NCBI GenBank assembly: GCA_000934455.1
Contig: KN884927.1
Span: forward strand, 31,375-95,374
Length of the DNA: 64,000 nucleotides
Direction: 5' to 3'
Source: Apostichopus parvimensis
Taxonomy: Eukaryota; Echinodermata; Holothuroidea; Aspidochirotida; Stichopodidae
Positions within the stretch are counted from its first letter, which is position 1, and each line of letters opens with the position of its first letter. Under the pieces are notes generated by a model. It worked only from the letters and a program-made list of their open reading frames with translations, was not told the DNA's origin and ran no database searches. Of this stretch, positions 22,438-35,139 are shown piece by piece. The position numbers and the translations under genes are program-made.

Positions 22438-24569
22438 CTGGGAAAATGAAGTAAATAAAAAAGGCACTTTAAGGATTGTTGTTATAATATAAATTTATTC
22501 GAAGTTCCTGAAGCGAAGACCCCTAGATACCTGCTTCTCCAATAATTTGGGAATAAAATAACATTAATATTGATTGCTTTTTGCCCTTTACACATTGCTG
22601 ACATGCTCAGTTCCATTCCAGATACTTTGCTACCCTAACTGTAGTATATAACCGCAAGGCACTCAGACAGGCACGGAGAGTAACCAGAGGTAAAAAAATG
22701 CCAATTGTACAGTTCCTCACATGTCCACAATTTCCATCTGGGTAGGGACATACAGGTATGTTTGTTTGATGTGATTCTCCCCTGCAGGAACTCGGCAAAC
22801 TCCCTACTGGGATATAAACGCCAAGTCTCGGCCAAACTAACTCACAAATTAACATCCATGATCGAGGGATAGCAGTGCAACAACAGTAAAGTACCATGCC
22901 GAAAGGCACATCGGAAAAGCTGATAGACCTGTGATGGATGTGCACACAGCCATGCACAAGATATTGATCATCAGGCAACTTGCAAATTGCCTACTCTTCA
23001 TTTCTTCCCTGATCCAGTCTCTCATGCTGAGCGTCAAGCGAGAAGGCAGCAGGTCCCATCTTTGGTATGACCCGACTCACTGATATTTTTTAAGTGACTG
23101 GCCTTGTCATGCTGACCAAAACAGTCAAACAGTCGAATGACATTGCAGGTACTGGCACACAGGTACTTACAGTATACTTGATGGAATACTTGACATCCCG
23201 TTTTCGATCTTGTCCAACCCGTCGACGCTTGACAGGACTCAAAATAAGAAGCGAGGCCAGGAACTGATCTTGGCGAACTTTATCAGAGTCGGCATACATC
23301 TCATCAAAGGCATGTCGGACATCTGCTCGTCCTAGAAGCTCCTGCTTGCAGTAACTGTGATCTGGATGATGGCAGTCTTTCTTTGGTTTCTTCCCTGTAC
23401 GTGATAAACAAAGTGGATCTTAGTTAATAGTTGAATATAAATGTCATTAACTGTGAGATTCAGCAGTGCTGCTAACCTATAAGTTGACAAAGACATTAGA
23501 GCACAGGCAGCACTAGTAGGCCTACCTCCTCAATGGGGATCCAAGTTTTCCGACCAAAAGCCTGGTAGACACACGCCCAACCCGCAGGCCTGTAGCCAGG
23601 GACTGTCGGTATGGGGGAACAAACAAACTGAAGTGGGGCACAACGTGGACATCGTGTGCAGGGTTCTGGGAAAAGATCTAAGGGGGTACAGCATGGGGAG
23701 GGGAGCATGCTGCACGGGGGAGGGGGGCAGGTCCTGTCCCCCGCCTGGCTACGGGCCTGGATGTGGGAAGGGGGGATGGGGTAGGCCGCACTAAATGTCG
23801 GAAACATGACTGAGCCGCGCCTATGTCAGTGTCCCGGTCGGTTGGGGAGGGGGTGAGGAATTTCTTCCTCCACTTTCCGGAGACAAAGAACGAAAACGTG
23901 CTTGAGTGATATCCTTGAGCCTCCCCCCTCAAAAATATGGTCAGCCCCCCCCCCCAAACCAAATTTAGCCCCTCCAAATTTCAGCAATGGTGTTTCAGCC
24001 CCCCCCCCCCATTGTTGAGCCTAGAACCGCCCAGTGCAACACGCTCAGACAAGTTGTAGCAGTGATGCAACGTAGCCTAGAATGTATTGTATACAGTGTA
24101 CCACTCCCTTTATTCAGTGACCCGCTCAAATTTACACATGGGAATATCCCATTCTTATCCTAAATATCTCGATGCACCGAAAAATCGCAGGATAAAACAA
24201 CCACGAACCTGCTGTCAAGCACCCAATATTGTTAGGATGACCGGTTCCGCTAACATTTCTAGGGAGTGGTAGGGTGATTGCGCAATGTCCATGGCGTAAA
24301 CGTCTGTGTCTGTACTACACTTCCATGTATTTACTTCCGTGAAAAACCTCGCCTCATGCCTATGGTTATTTAAACACAACATGCGCCTAAGCTTACAGAA
24401 TAATACGTAAAGTCAATGTTAGGATAGCCTACGATCCGCGTAAATAAACATACTAACCCGTTCGCGAATGAAGTCTCTCCTTTGCCTTGGCTCTTTTCGA
24501 TTCTTTTGGATTCTTCCTTCTTCTCTTTGGTGAAAGAATATTTATCTCAATTCTTTCGTCACCACTCAT
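21223..24569 (-). CDS. DUF7869-like (GQNKN family) protein, probably transposase-derived, complete three-exon gene
   Basis: Three minus-strand exons (24569-24458, 23394-23171, 22437-21223) join in phase to 516 codons plus TAA. The start is the ATG at 24569 (MSGDERIEINILSPKRRR), followed by a Lys/Arg-rich tail resembling a nuclear signal. Residues 38-112 form a helical region (CHHPDHSYCKQ...KRRR). Residues 113-240 hold VCSRTFL, ERRGGP, HYGRGKTPHRKYL and FNLGFGNPKKD, then a CSSC pair at 246-249. The core has acidic positions spaced as in an RNase H-like/DDE fold: FDLMQ at 299-303, FSDLCIGQNKN at 383-393, GHSYMPADRAFG at 419-430. The family, as I recall it, is widespread in invertebrates with unknown function. 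No stop or frameshift is seen, so it may be an active element gene or a domesticated one. Introns are 1,063 and 733 bases. Confidence 0.72.
22438..23170 (-). other. Intron 2 of the DUF7869-like gene
   Basis: Bounded by GTAAGT and CCCAG. Open frames inside it (for example 22607-22978 minus) are not protein-like and show no motif. Confidence 0.6.
23171..23394 (-). CDS. Exon 2 of the DUF7869-like gene
   Basis: Acceptor ACGTACAG and a perfect GTAAGT donor. Translation begins KKPKKDCHHPDHSYC, includes FDEMYADSDKVRQDQFLASL and ends DVKYSIKYT. Phase 1 in, phase 0 out. Confidence 0.7.
23395..24457 (-). other. Intron 1 of the DUF7869-like gene, with poly-C repeat DNA
   Basis: Contains several poly-C/poly-G tracts (about 23700-23730, 23945-23960, 23999-24010) separated by related sequence with CAGCCCC starts. 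This is consistent with an inserted degenerate repeat. No coding support. Confidence 0.55.
24458..24569 (-). CDS. Exon 1 of the DUF7869-like gene (start exon)
   Basis: ATG in the context AAACATGAG, followed by 37 codons rich in Lys and Arg, ending at a GTTAGT donor in phase 1, which fits exon 2. The ATG was chosen because it is the only one in this frame and the basic N terminus suits a DNA-binding nuclear protein. Confidence 0.6.
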
Positions 24570-26944
24570 GTTTGAAGAGAGCAGTTAAAAATCATGGGAA
24601 GAACGACGTTAACACTGAAGTTTTATTCAGACTCTGTGCAGTGCTGTTCAGTATAGTACCAAATGTTATGGATTGTCAGTATTGCCACTCTAAAATACAA
24701 GAAATAATATGATTGCCAATCATGATTAGGGAGTAATCATTTTGATAATTATATTATTTCCTCCGACAATATAAACGTAGAAAATAAAACCAAAACAATA
24801 TAAGTGCACGACGGTCGTTTGTTGCAATAGGGACATCAATTTACAGCAAAGGAAAGTGTGCAGGAATATTGACTTTTGAGTGGCAATACGTAATGGGACG
24901 TAAGCCGTTTTGCAACATAGCAACGAGTGGACATAAGACCTTTTGCAACTGAACGACTTATGCACTGGTATTTTAATGTGGGAAAGAAGCCTTTATGCAG
25001 CTAATGATTTATACTGCCGTATAGGTATGGCAATGAGCTATAACTTGGTATGTCAAACTCAATTTGGTAAAAAGTGGGATATAAGACCTTTGGCATATGA
25101 GCTCTTCATTTACAGTTACTGGATAGGCATTGGCTAGAATAAACATGTAAAAGTTATGATATCGTTACAAACGAGAATGGTATAGGCCTTCTTTCGTCAA
25201 CAAATGGCCTAACATTACTAGTTGGGCTGAGGATAAATAAGTAAATATCCTAATTAATATAGTATATGCTGATAGTGATGGTGGGTTTGCCAGGTCTGGA
25301 GCAGCCTCCCTGATTTATTTGAGTAATATAACTTCCATTCTGAATATTTTGCTTGTGTGCCTACCAATATTACAACAACAAACAATAATTGTATGTTCTT
25401 GTTTATCTTTTTTTGCCAACCTGCAGGAGCCGTTCTAATCTAAATTAGTAAATGCTAATAGTGACTGATATGCTACACGCAGATGCAGAACGAACTTGTT
25501 TAGAATGCTAGCCAATCTAAATGGCAATGGTTCCACGATAGTTAAAATACTAGGCCTAGCCTATGCCCCTAGGACTATATCACTGTTCAAAAGAACCAGT
25601 AAAAACTTGATTTTCCAATTTCAAACCCTCAAAATGATGGCATGCTGTTTATTGCTGGCTTAGGCCTTATTTATAAAGACATATATGTCTAAGCTAGTCA
25701 TGCGTAGGCTATTTTGGATGTTTACTAAAGTCAAGAGTTCAGGGTATATATAATTTAGATATATTTGTTTTTGTATCTTACATCGCTGTGGCTGTTACAT
25801 TTGCTGCGTATTCGCAGGCATGAAATAGCCGTAGAAAAGCGTATATGCCTAATTGACAACGTTATCTTGCTCGATGGAAATATCTAATTCACTGTATATT
25901 GTATTATCACTGGGAAAGGAATTTTAACCAGTTACTCTGACCTATGGTAGCCTATTACTTGTGCACAGGCTACTAATTCACCCAATATTCAAGTCAATCA
26001 TTTTTTTTTAAACGAACACCCCTGTCACTGCGCCAGATCTATACACTTCACTGAGCCCAACTTAAGGTAACTCTCAACCAATGGTGTATGTATATACAGA
26101 ACGTATTGACGGTAATGATTTATAATAGAAACTATTAGGTTGCGTAGCTGTCAAAATGAAAGTTACTCAAATTGAAGTGCTTATTAGTACTTGGCATATT
26201 CTCCGACATGAACTATTAAGCTTTAGCTGTGTTCCTGGAAGTCTAGGCCGCCTGGCTACAGTAGGCCAATCAATCCTATGTAATGCTGTGCACTGTTGCT
26301 AATTTGCCCGTTATGCGGTCGAAAAACAGTGCACACTGACTGCTTATTCTTCAGATTCTCGATTCAGTTTTAACAATTAAGTACACTCCTGTTAATTGCA
26401 TCATCTCTTAAACACTTCAATGAGAACAATGTGACTTACAGAATTATGATTGTGATCATATTTATGATTGTGTCATGATTTGATCATAAAAACACAGAAA
26501 ATTTGCTGTGCTTTTATAGTTTGCTGCATGGCATTTAAGTGATATGGTAGCAATGGTTAATGTTCATTGCTATATTAACGTCCCTGCCCACCCACTGTTG
26601 GCGGTGATGAATGCCACAATGTGATTCTTTTCATGTCGCCACCATTAATGCATTGGTACAATATTATATACTAATGTTTTAAAACGAGCTGTCTGACGAC
26701 ATAGCTAATGCAGTAGGGCTGCTTTTACTCTAAGAAACAAATAAAGTCGATATTAGTAGTGATCCTTTTTTTTAATTCTTCTTTTCGATGCACCTTTTTT
26801 TCAATGCCACAGCCAATGTAATAGTGCCAATTACAGTGGATCAAAATAATTTAAACGTTGCAAAAAGCCAATAAGTTACTTTAGTTATTGTCTTTTTGTA
26901 GCATTTCTCATTTTGGAGCAAAACCTGATTTTTAAACCCTCCGG
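24570..26944. other. Upstream flank, no supported gene
   Basis: Presumed promoter side of the DUF7869-like gene; no TATA box could be placed convincingly. Short repeated phrases with AGACCTTTTGCAACT/AAGCCTTTATGCAGCT/AGACCTTTGGCATAT at about 24860-25110 look like a degenerate ~80-90-base tandem. Otherwise nothing. Confidence 0.4.
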
Positions 26945-26965
26945 TTTTATTTTATTCTTTCCACG

Positions 26966-27071
26966 GAAAATGAAGTTGATGAGGAAACGTTCATGTTTTT
27001 AGACTCAGAGCTGATGAAAGAGCTTATTCGTAAGGTTGGACCACGTATGAAGTTCATCCTAAAATTGAAAG
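26966..27071 (+). CDS. SAM-like domain exon (C-terminal half of the domain)
   Basis: Plus-strand frame ENEVDEETFMFLDSELMKEL then IRKVGPRMKFILKLK, ending at AAAG followed by GTATTA (phase 1). The order 'acidic residue, ID-x-E-x-F...L...D...LI..-x-GPR-x-K' is the C-terminal half of sterile alpha motif domains. These mediate protein-protein contacts and occur in transposon-related and signalling proteins. The left border is uncertain; upstream sequence reads on without an obvious acceptor. Likely the same gene or relic as 27594-27821. Confidence 0.45.
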
Positions 27072-27593
27072 GTATTACATTTATACTTGTAATCAACAAA
27101 TGGAATATCTATGTCCTAAGTGTGGAAACATTGTAAGAGGGAATCACAGTAAAATAATATGGTATATTCAATCTGTACATACTATAGTTTATGGTGGTGT
27201 GTTTACAGAGCTGATACAAAACTCCTCCCAAACTGAAACTTGGTCAGAAGGTGCTATTTGATGGACTTTGTGTAAAGATTTTGCCATGGGTATTGTATTA
27301 ACAAGGAATGGTTTCGTGGACTTGCAAACTCCACGGGTATTCGGACCATCAACTCTAATTAAAAAATAAAGTTGTGACTTTGGTTGAAAGTCAAATTGTC
27401 AAAACTAGTTTTCTTGCAACAATTCCAAAGAGTTTTGGTTTGTTTAAATTTGTAAATATGAATTTTAGAAATGGGATCACATTTTCTTGCCTTTACTCTT
27501 TGCTTTGCAAGTGAGAAATAATTCACAAACTATCACTGCATTCTTGTTTATCACTGCATTCTTTTTATTGTGTTCACTATTTCTTTACTGCAG

Positions 27594-27821
27594 ATTGTAA
27601 CCAACTTGACAGAGTTCCTGTCTAAGGTTAGCCAGACGCAACTATTTATTTTAATCATAGGAGAGCAAAGAAGGAACCCAGAACAACAGTTTGTGATAGT
27701 AGAAAGGATGGCAATACCAGCTAGTTTGCTGGTCAAGGCATTGGATCTCTGTATTAAATTGTTTTGTGTATTGGACCTTTCCTACACTTGGGAGTCTAAT
27801 CACGTGTGGGATTTCATTTAA
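27594..27821 (+). CDS. C-terminal exon of an uncharacterised protein family
   Basis: Acceptor TTTACTGCAG, then an open frame of 75 codons to TAA. It starts IVTNLTEFLSKVSQTQLFIL, contains FVIVERMAIPASLLVKALDL and ends in a Tyr/Trp-containing tail (LSYTWESNHVWDFI). The pattern resembles the C-terminal segment of uncharacterised SAM-containing proteins I recall from corals and fish, but I cannot name a function. The phase (0) does not fit the SAM exon directly (phase 1). One or more exons between them are therefore missing or unrecognised, and the locus may be decayed. Confidence 0.42.
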   Translation: MVTNLTEFLSKVSQTQLFILIIGEQRRNPEQQFVIVERMAIPASLLVKALDLCIKLFCVLDLSYTWESNHVWDFI

Positions 27822-30800
27822 AAGACATTTACAAGGAGAAGGGGAGGCTAAGGTCAACACAAAGTGTCTTGGCCTTGAAGAATGTTGTATCATTCACTGC
27901 GGAAACTTGAGATGTAAAACAGGTTGCTTACGGCCATGAAATACCTGGAAAGTCATTGAATTTTACTATTTCATTTACGGCATTGAAAATCATGATATTG
28001 TGTTAACTAGCTTTAATGGTCATGGGAAGTCAACATTTATGAAAAAATATATTGAATGTAATTTTTAATTCTTATTCTTTTTCTTTGTTAGGGCGATATT
28101 CGCAATTCAATGTGCGTTTTACATTACCTCTCCCATATTATGATCCAGTTAAGCTTAGTTTTAATTAAATTTATTACAAATATTTTTAAGAGGGTATATA
28201 TATACAACACTATATTTAACAACATAAGAGTATTTGTTAGAGCAACCTTCAACTAACTATGTAAATGATATTTAACGCGAGACATGATGATGTTAACTTC
28301 CTTAAACAATGAAGAAAAGAGAATTCATGTAATACACCATGAAGAATATCTCTAGTAGAGTTTACTGTAAATTACACGTCTGTCATTGAACTGACCAGAG
28401 AATAAACTATAAATTTACTAGTTGTAGAAATACGTTCAAGAAGGGTTGAAGTTCTCGTTTGGTCCATGTTTCCCTGAGCGATGTAATTATGTATTATTCA
28501 TATCAGATTGAAAATGTCTCCTTATTTGCCCTTGAATCGTCACAATTTGTGTGTAGAAATTTCTCTGGTTCTGTCGAGACTGTATATTTTCAATGTCAGT
28601 CTCGTTCACTCCACAATTGTCTTCTTTGTTCACGTGAGATTTACACAATTTCACCATGAATAAAAAGCCGTTTCACACTTCCTGCACAGTTCAAACAAAT
28701 GCCAAATTAAGTTAATAGTATGTAGCTCTACCACGTCACTCAGTTTTATGTAGGGTACAGCTAGGACTAGGGCTTCACTGTGCAAATCGGGGGGTGGGGG
28801 CGTTTTGATTCCACTCCTAATTTAATACAAACGTAGCTAACGTATATTATAAACTTATTGTTGAACATAGTCAATAACGACAATAAATAAGGTTGCTCTG
28901 TGTTTCCTAAAACCACATATCCCCAAACTTCAAAGTCAGTAACAGATCAAAAATAACAACTTGTATAAATAACTAACTTTGAAACTTGTCTACGATAATT
29001 TCCATAGCTTATTATGTGATAAGGCACTACCTGTAATAGTGAATATCGTTTTCTTTTATGTAATCGTATCGGTTTACATATATAATGGAAGCACACGACG
29101 TGTGGTGTGTAATAAATGGTTTATTTCGATTTTTAATATATACGTGTAATAAGTTGCTGTCTATATCACCCAAGTCTGGAACCATTGCAGCCGATGTACT
29201 ATATGCCACGCCACGACTGAATGAATAATTATAACAGAATTTCTATGCGATTGTCTCAGTTACCCTGGGCGATGAATTCTAGTGCTGGTTTGTTTATCTA
29301 ATCGATTTAGAAATACTACCTAAATGAAATTTTTGTTCGCTACCGTCACACATCGTTGACTATGGCAAACTGCACACAAAATGAAGGAATCGGTTGTGGT
29401 AAGCAGGATTGTATTCACATTCCCAGTTCTCAAAAGTATTTATCTTACAGTATAGACTGAAAGAGGAAGTTCAAATGACTATGACGGGTAGAGTTGAAGA
29501 TTTAATTTAATCAGTATTAGTCTTTAAGGACAAATTTTAAGTTAACATTTCTGAAAACCTATATTTTCCCCGTCGTCTGCTATTCAAGCTATTTATACAT
29601 ATAACAAAACTATGCACTGGATTACGATCAAAATAGTGGGATATCTGATCAAAACAGGGTATTGGTGGATTTAGGCCAATCATTTTTACCTTAGATACAT
29701 GAAAACGTAACTTAAACCATACTGTGCCATGTATTTACAATCGCTTAAACCACTGGACCAGAAAAGTGGTACGTCCGCATTTTCCAAATTACAATTATAT
29801 GCCTAAATTGATGATTACTCTGCAGTTATGCCAAAGTGTTGCTTAAAGGAATGCTGTATTGGCCCTAAATATGCCAGAATTTCACTTTGCTCGAAATTCT
29901 TAAAATATGTTTATTACTACCCTGGAGGAAATTTACCTTACTGGAACATTCAATCATCTCGTGTCATCATTTGTAATGAATGAGCACAATTTGAAGGGTT
30001 ATTACACTCATACAGTCCTTTTTAAAAACTTCTAGCAATTAAAGTGGCCAGAATTTAGGGCCTATACAGACTACCTTTAAACTTGTTCATGTTTAATTTG
30101 TCCAGACAGAGTGACTTTAACTAAACTTAACCTTCACCGCATGCTATGGACAGCCTGTACAATTAGAACAGCTTGAGAATTTACCTGTTTCCATAATCCA
30201 GTTACAGGAATGATATGGAGACTTGTTTGTAGGTATACAGGACAATAACGCTTTGACATCCTTTTGAATATACCTTGTTACAACAGCGTTGATAGTCTTC
30301 CAATAGAATCTAGACATAATATGTTGTCTATGCCAAGATGGGCAACTTCAAAGAGATAAGAAAATGCTTGATCAAGGATATATCATGTTTTTTTGCCCCC
30401 CCCCCCAAAAAAAACACACACATATAATGGCTGCATAATTGGTAGTTCTAGCTTAAGTGCCACTAACAATGCATTACAACTCTATATCATTGTTTGAAAT
30501 GGAATATTCCCATCATTGTACATATTGCATGGCCACTATTGTGGTATATATATTTATTAAGTTTTCTTCTGCAGTGAGGTTTTGGGCACGTAGAGAATGG
30601 AACACCTAAAAAAGTACTATCAGGCCTTCAATATCTTCCCAACTACAATCAATGCACGTGAATTTGTTACGTACAGTGTTAGTGTGACTTTCCTCTAGAA
30701 GTAGGCTATGCTATTTGCTATAATCCATTAATTGCATTTGATATTGTCCCATGCATGCAGACCAGACTATCTCTTTAAGCTTTAGCGATATGATTTGGTT

Positions 30801-31850
30801 ATGCTTGTTAATGTATATGATAGGCAGGGCCATAAAAGGAGGACATTTATGAATTTTTCACCAACAATTTGTTACGACAATTGGGTAAACAAAACGAAAA
30901 AATGTCCTAACCACTTCGTTCATGCACTAACAACTTTGCGCAAGCATACAACTGATTATAATGTTGCATATGTAATCGCTTGAGTTCTTGCGAATGAGTT
31001 TTTTACGACTAACCATCGTGGTAATAGTATATCATGGTTTGTGCACCAATCAGACCTACAGTAAGGTCCTGGTTTTTGTTTAAACTGTGGAATGACCGTT
31101 CTCCATTTAACATCATATTTAATTACATAATTCAGACTTCTCTGGGTGATTTAGCAAAATACGATATCAATTTATTCTAGGCCAGGACATAAATGCTTAA
31201 ATTAAGTTACGCAGAATGAAACATAAAAAAAATAAAAAAACATTTCATATCTAGACTTGTTAACCCTATATAGGCTAGAGCTACCGTGCTGTTGTTTCAT
31301 ATCCAGAAGCAGGTGTGAAGGTTGACGAAAACATGAAAAATAATTGCAATATACTCTGTAATGTATAAATAACCTTACGTAAATGTGGTCATCACTGTGC
31401 AAATAGAGGATAAGCGTTTCCCACGTGTGAACTAACACAGGCCTAGCACAAACATCATCTTTCCTACGAAACGGCCTGGGCAAACCACAGGCACAGCCTG
31501 TATCCTAAACTGTTAGTTATAGACATTACATCAGATGCCACTAGAAGGAGCTGCCTCGATTTGGGCGAGCTGAGAAGCCCTCGATAGCGAAAATTTCCTT
31601 CAATTTTGGCTTTGTCTTCGTAAGATCTATCCCTCTTTCATTTTTGTGAAACAACTTAGATAGCTCTCATCTCTTAGAATATCGGCAATTTTTCTCACGT
31701 ATTCTGCTAATTTTTCCATTTTTAGTTGTCGCAAGGCACTATCGATCAACTTTCTGCGAAATATGCGGAAGCCGCAATGCGACAAATTTGCTAATAATAC
31801 GGATACTGCCTGAGTTTATTACTACTTATTTTTTGCTACTCTAACGTACC
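27822..31850. other. Non-coding, no supported gene
   Basis: AT-rich sequence with an ACACAC/poly-C/poly-A junction at about 30397-30422. None of the short frames has motif or splice support. Confidence 0.45.
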
Positions 31851-31864
31851 TGCTAGGGAGGACA

Positions 31865-32046
31865 TTGTGTTCAGGGGGACACAATTTACAACAAAATATA
31901 CGACGAATAAATAATAGCCCTCTTCGTTAAACCATAGCATATACTGTTCGGGGAGACCGTCTGTACCAACTGGCCTTATACAATAGGTCCGGGGAGACCA
32001 AATGTACCAGTAAATCTAGTATAAATTGTCCTAGGGGGACTAGGAC
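31865..32046. repeat. GGGGAGACC direct repeats and GGGGGAC hairpins
   Basis: Two CGGGGAGACC copies (31949 and 31990), each followed 3 bases later by TGTACCA, lie between two small hairpins. These are TTGTGTTC/GGACACAA at 31865-31884 and a perfect 7-base stem GTCCTAG-GGGGA-CTAGGAC at 32028-32046. The sequence is more GC-rich than its surroundings. Confidence 0.55.
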
Positions 32047-33654
32047 AGTATATACTGAAGATGGGATATATGCGACAGTTTGTACTGCTACACCGGCAGC
32101 GGACCACAGCGAAATAAAATCACTTATTCGTGCGTGTTATGGAATTTAAGCTGTAAAGTTTATATGCATTAATTATTTTACTACGTGAAAGACGAAATGA
32201 AATGGAGTAAGTAAGAATAGTGCATAGTCACTGGTGAATATACAACTGGCTTTTGTATTTATTTCTACTAAAGCTTGCGAGGCTTAACAAACAACAAAAT
32301 CACGATTGACTGGTTCTTGCATAGTTTCAATCAGTTCTCACCATTTGCAAATGATCGGGTAAAAGTGGATTTTTAATTTAAGTCTTAAACTGTTAGTTGT
32401 GTTGTCAAATAAATTAGTAAATCACTGTTAGAGGTGACTCCTGCTGCATTCTATGATATTTATATCTAATCATAGAGAACCGTTCCGTAATCGTAATTCG
32501 TAGCAATATTCGAAGAGAATGTTAGCATGCCCCAAACAACAAATGGTATATTCCATATGCGTAATAAGACTGAGCAATGCAAAACGTCACCATTATTTAT
32601 AGAAATTGTCACACGCAATTGCACAGCAACACTAATTTGCATATTTTCAGTAGCGAATCGTTACCTTATACGGCCATAGTATTTTTCGTAGTGCCCCGAA
32701 TATAAAGCGTTGTTGGAATAAAAGGAAACGTGTAACCCGGAAGGCAGTAAGGGTGAGAACTACTTGTTTGGAACTGTCTAGTAACCTCGTTTGGTCACAT
32801 ATACAAGTTTTAAGTTATATATACCTCAACAAACTTCATAAGTTTCTAAAGTTTGGAAAAGTTTTGGAAGCTTTGTGAGCCTATATGTTAACTTTCGCCT
32901 TGCTTTGCCTGGATATCTAAATATTAACACTTTGACAAACGATCGTTTGCCCTTCTGGATATGTAAGCATTTGAGACACTGTTAGATGTAATTTAAAAAG
33001 AAAACGACGACGGAAATTCAGCAGAATGTCTTTATGAGCCGATGCGAGTAGTTTGGATATTGAGGGAAGTGAAAGTCCAATAATAAAGACATGATTAAAA
33101 ACGGATTACGTGAAGTTTGTTCCGATTCAAATTTGTCAACTTCAGTTGGATTGTTACAAACTTCGGTATTTCACATATACTATTCGTTATATGTTACAAT
33201 ACCTGGATTTTTTTTTGTGTCCGTGGATCAACGACATTGAAATGAAAAAGCACATTTATCCAGTGTCTTATAACTTTTATCAAATGATACTCTGACAAGT
33301 TACATCAGTGAAGGTAAGATCGTATATTATCATTAATCTACTTTTTCTGGGGCTTGGCATATCACGATTATCATAAAAGTCCCCACCAAAGATATCAATG
33401 AGGTAAACAAACCATGAAAAATGTTCGAAGAAAGAACAATTTGTCAACTATGGCAAGACTGATATCAATTCATTTTAATGCTCCCTCGAAACATTGCAAA
33501 CTGAAATAAATGAGTACTCCCTTTTAATACCAAAAGACATATCATAAACATTAACATTCAGGTAAAAAAAACAGACATTTGCAAAAAATGTGCGATTGGT
33601 TATGAGCCGTCGTTTACGAACGTAGTTAATAAGGTGTTGATGTTGGGATGGTGA

Positions 33655-33945
33655 ATCCTGCATATTTAATCCAGCATGGTGGATTCCGCATAGCTATCCA
33701 GCATAGTGGATCCAACATAGTGGATTCAACATAGTGGATCCAGCATAGTGGATCGCACAAAGTAAAAAGTGCATACTGTATCGTTTACAGTGGATCGTGT
33801 ATAGTGATTACTACAAAGATAATCCTGTATAGTGTATCAGGTATTGTGGATTGTAATAGCGGATCGTGCATAGACGATTTGTTATATTGGATGTTGTATA
33901 GTGGATCCTGTATAGCACCTCGTGTATAGTGGATCCACGGATACT
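33655..33945 (+). repeat. Minisatellite with an ~15-base CATAGTGGATC(C) unit
   Basis: About 15-18 degenerate copies of a unit like CAGCATAGTGGATCC, best conserved at about 33690-33755 and decaying rightwards. It carries several GGATCC sites. Confidence 0.85.
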
Positions 33946-35139
33946 ATCACCACATCGGGCTAAAATATTGTTGTGTTTTCAGTGCGTTGCAATATGTTAT
34001 TATTATGTTATTTTCTTGGTGCAAATAGCCAGGGGCGATATATTTTCCCATGCCCTGTTTGACATTTTCATATTGACTCTAGCTCACAAAAAAACAACAT
34101 AATTGTTATCGCAATCATGATTGTAATCATCATTGAATGGTTATCATCATTACAAGAATTGTCTGGTGGCCCAAAGAATTTACCTTAAAAAATGATAACT
34201 AATTTTCCAAACATGTTGTCAAAGTATGTATACAGATTAATTTCTTCCTTAATTTTCGGTAAAATTTCTAATAAATTAGATATGTTTTCAAAATCTCCTT
34301 AAGCCGCCATATTTATGTAGTAGATCGGTGGTTACGTGTCTTTGTGTAACACAAGATAAGTTTTAACAGCAGACTCTTTGTTGTTTATACATCGCGCTAT
34401 ACAGCTCCAACGCGAAGAATGTTCGCATGTATGCTACTCTAACGTTTACAATCGGACAGTTCTGCGAAGCCTAAGCTTTTTCGGTACTATATTCTGTTCT
34501 GACATCGATTCCGCCAAGTTTCATCTTTCGGTGTTTCGAATACTTTTCAGGTCTCCTTTTACTGTAAATTTGATCAGTGAATTTTATTTCAGCGATTTCG
34601 AAGAACAGTTTATGAACTGTGGTTTAACTGTGAGAGTATATTATGTGCAACGCTATAGTATACCAACTGGGCATGGTACAATAGGCTACATACGTTCGCG
34701 GTATGTACGTTAGAGGCAATCACCTCTGCTTGTACACGTGAGAGTGTATTTGCTGCGGAAATGGGAGTGCTAACTGTTTTGCCTATTTGCCTGCACTACG
34801 TCAATCACCAAATTGATGCGTTCGAACAAACGGTAATTCTAAAATCTACCACCAAACAATTCCTTTAAGTCTTCATAGCCACCGCTATCACCGTTACCGT
34901 CACCAACATTAACATCAACACCAATATCATTAATTCATTAATATGCTAATGTGTCAAATATATAATTGTTTGATTGCCTTTTCATTGTTCAGCAGCGATT
35001 CTCGGGGGTTACACATGGTGGGATGAACGAGTGTGACCAGAACTCTATATCTTGCTACAGACCCAAAATGAAAGATATAAAATAAAGCGATTATATTCAA
35101 TTGATATGCAATATTAATATGTGACTGCCAATTTACAAC

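Noticed and set aside
34378-34713. 111-codon plus-strand open frame
   Set aside because: Phe/Arg/Tyr-rich with no family resemblance; length is within chance for this much sequence.
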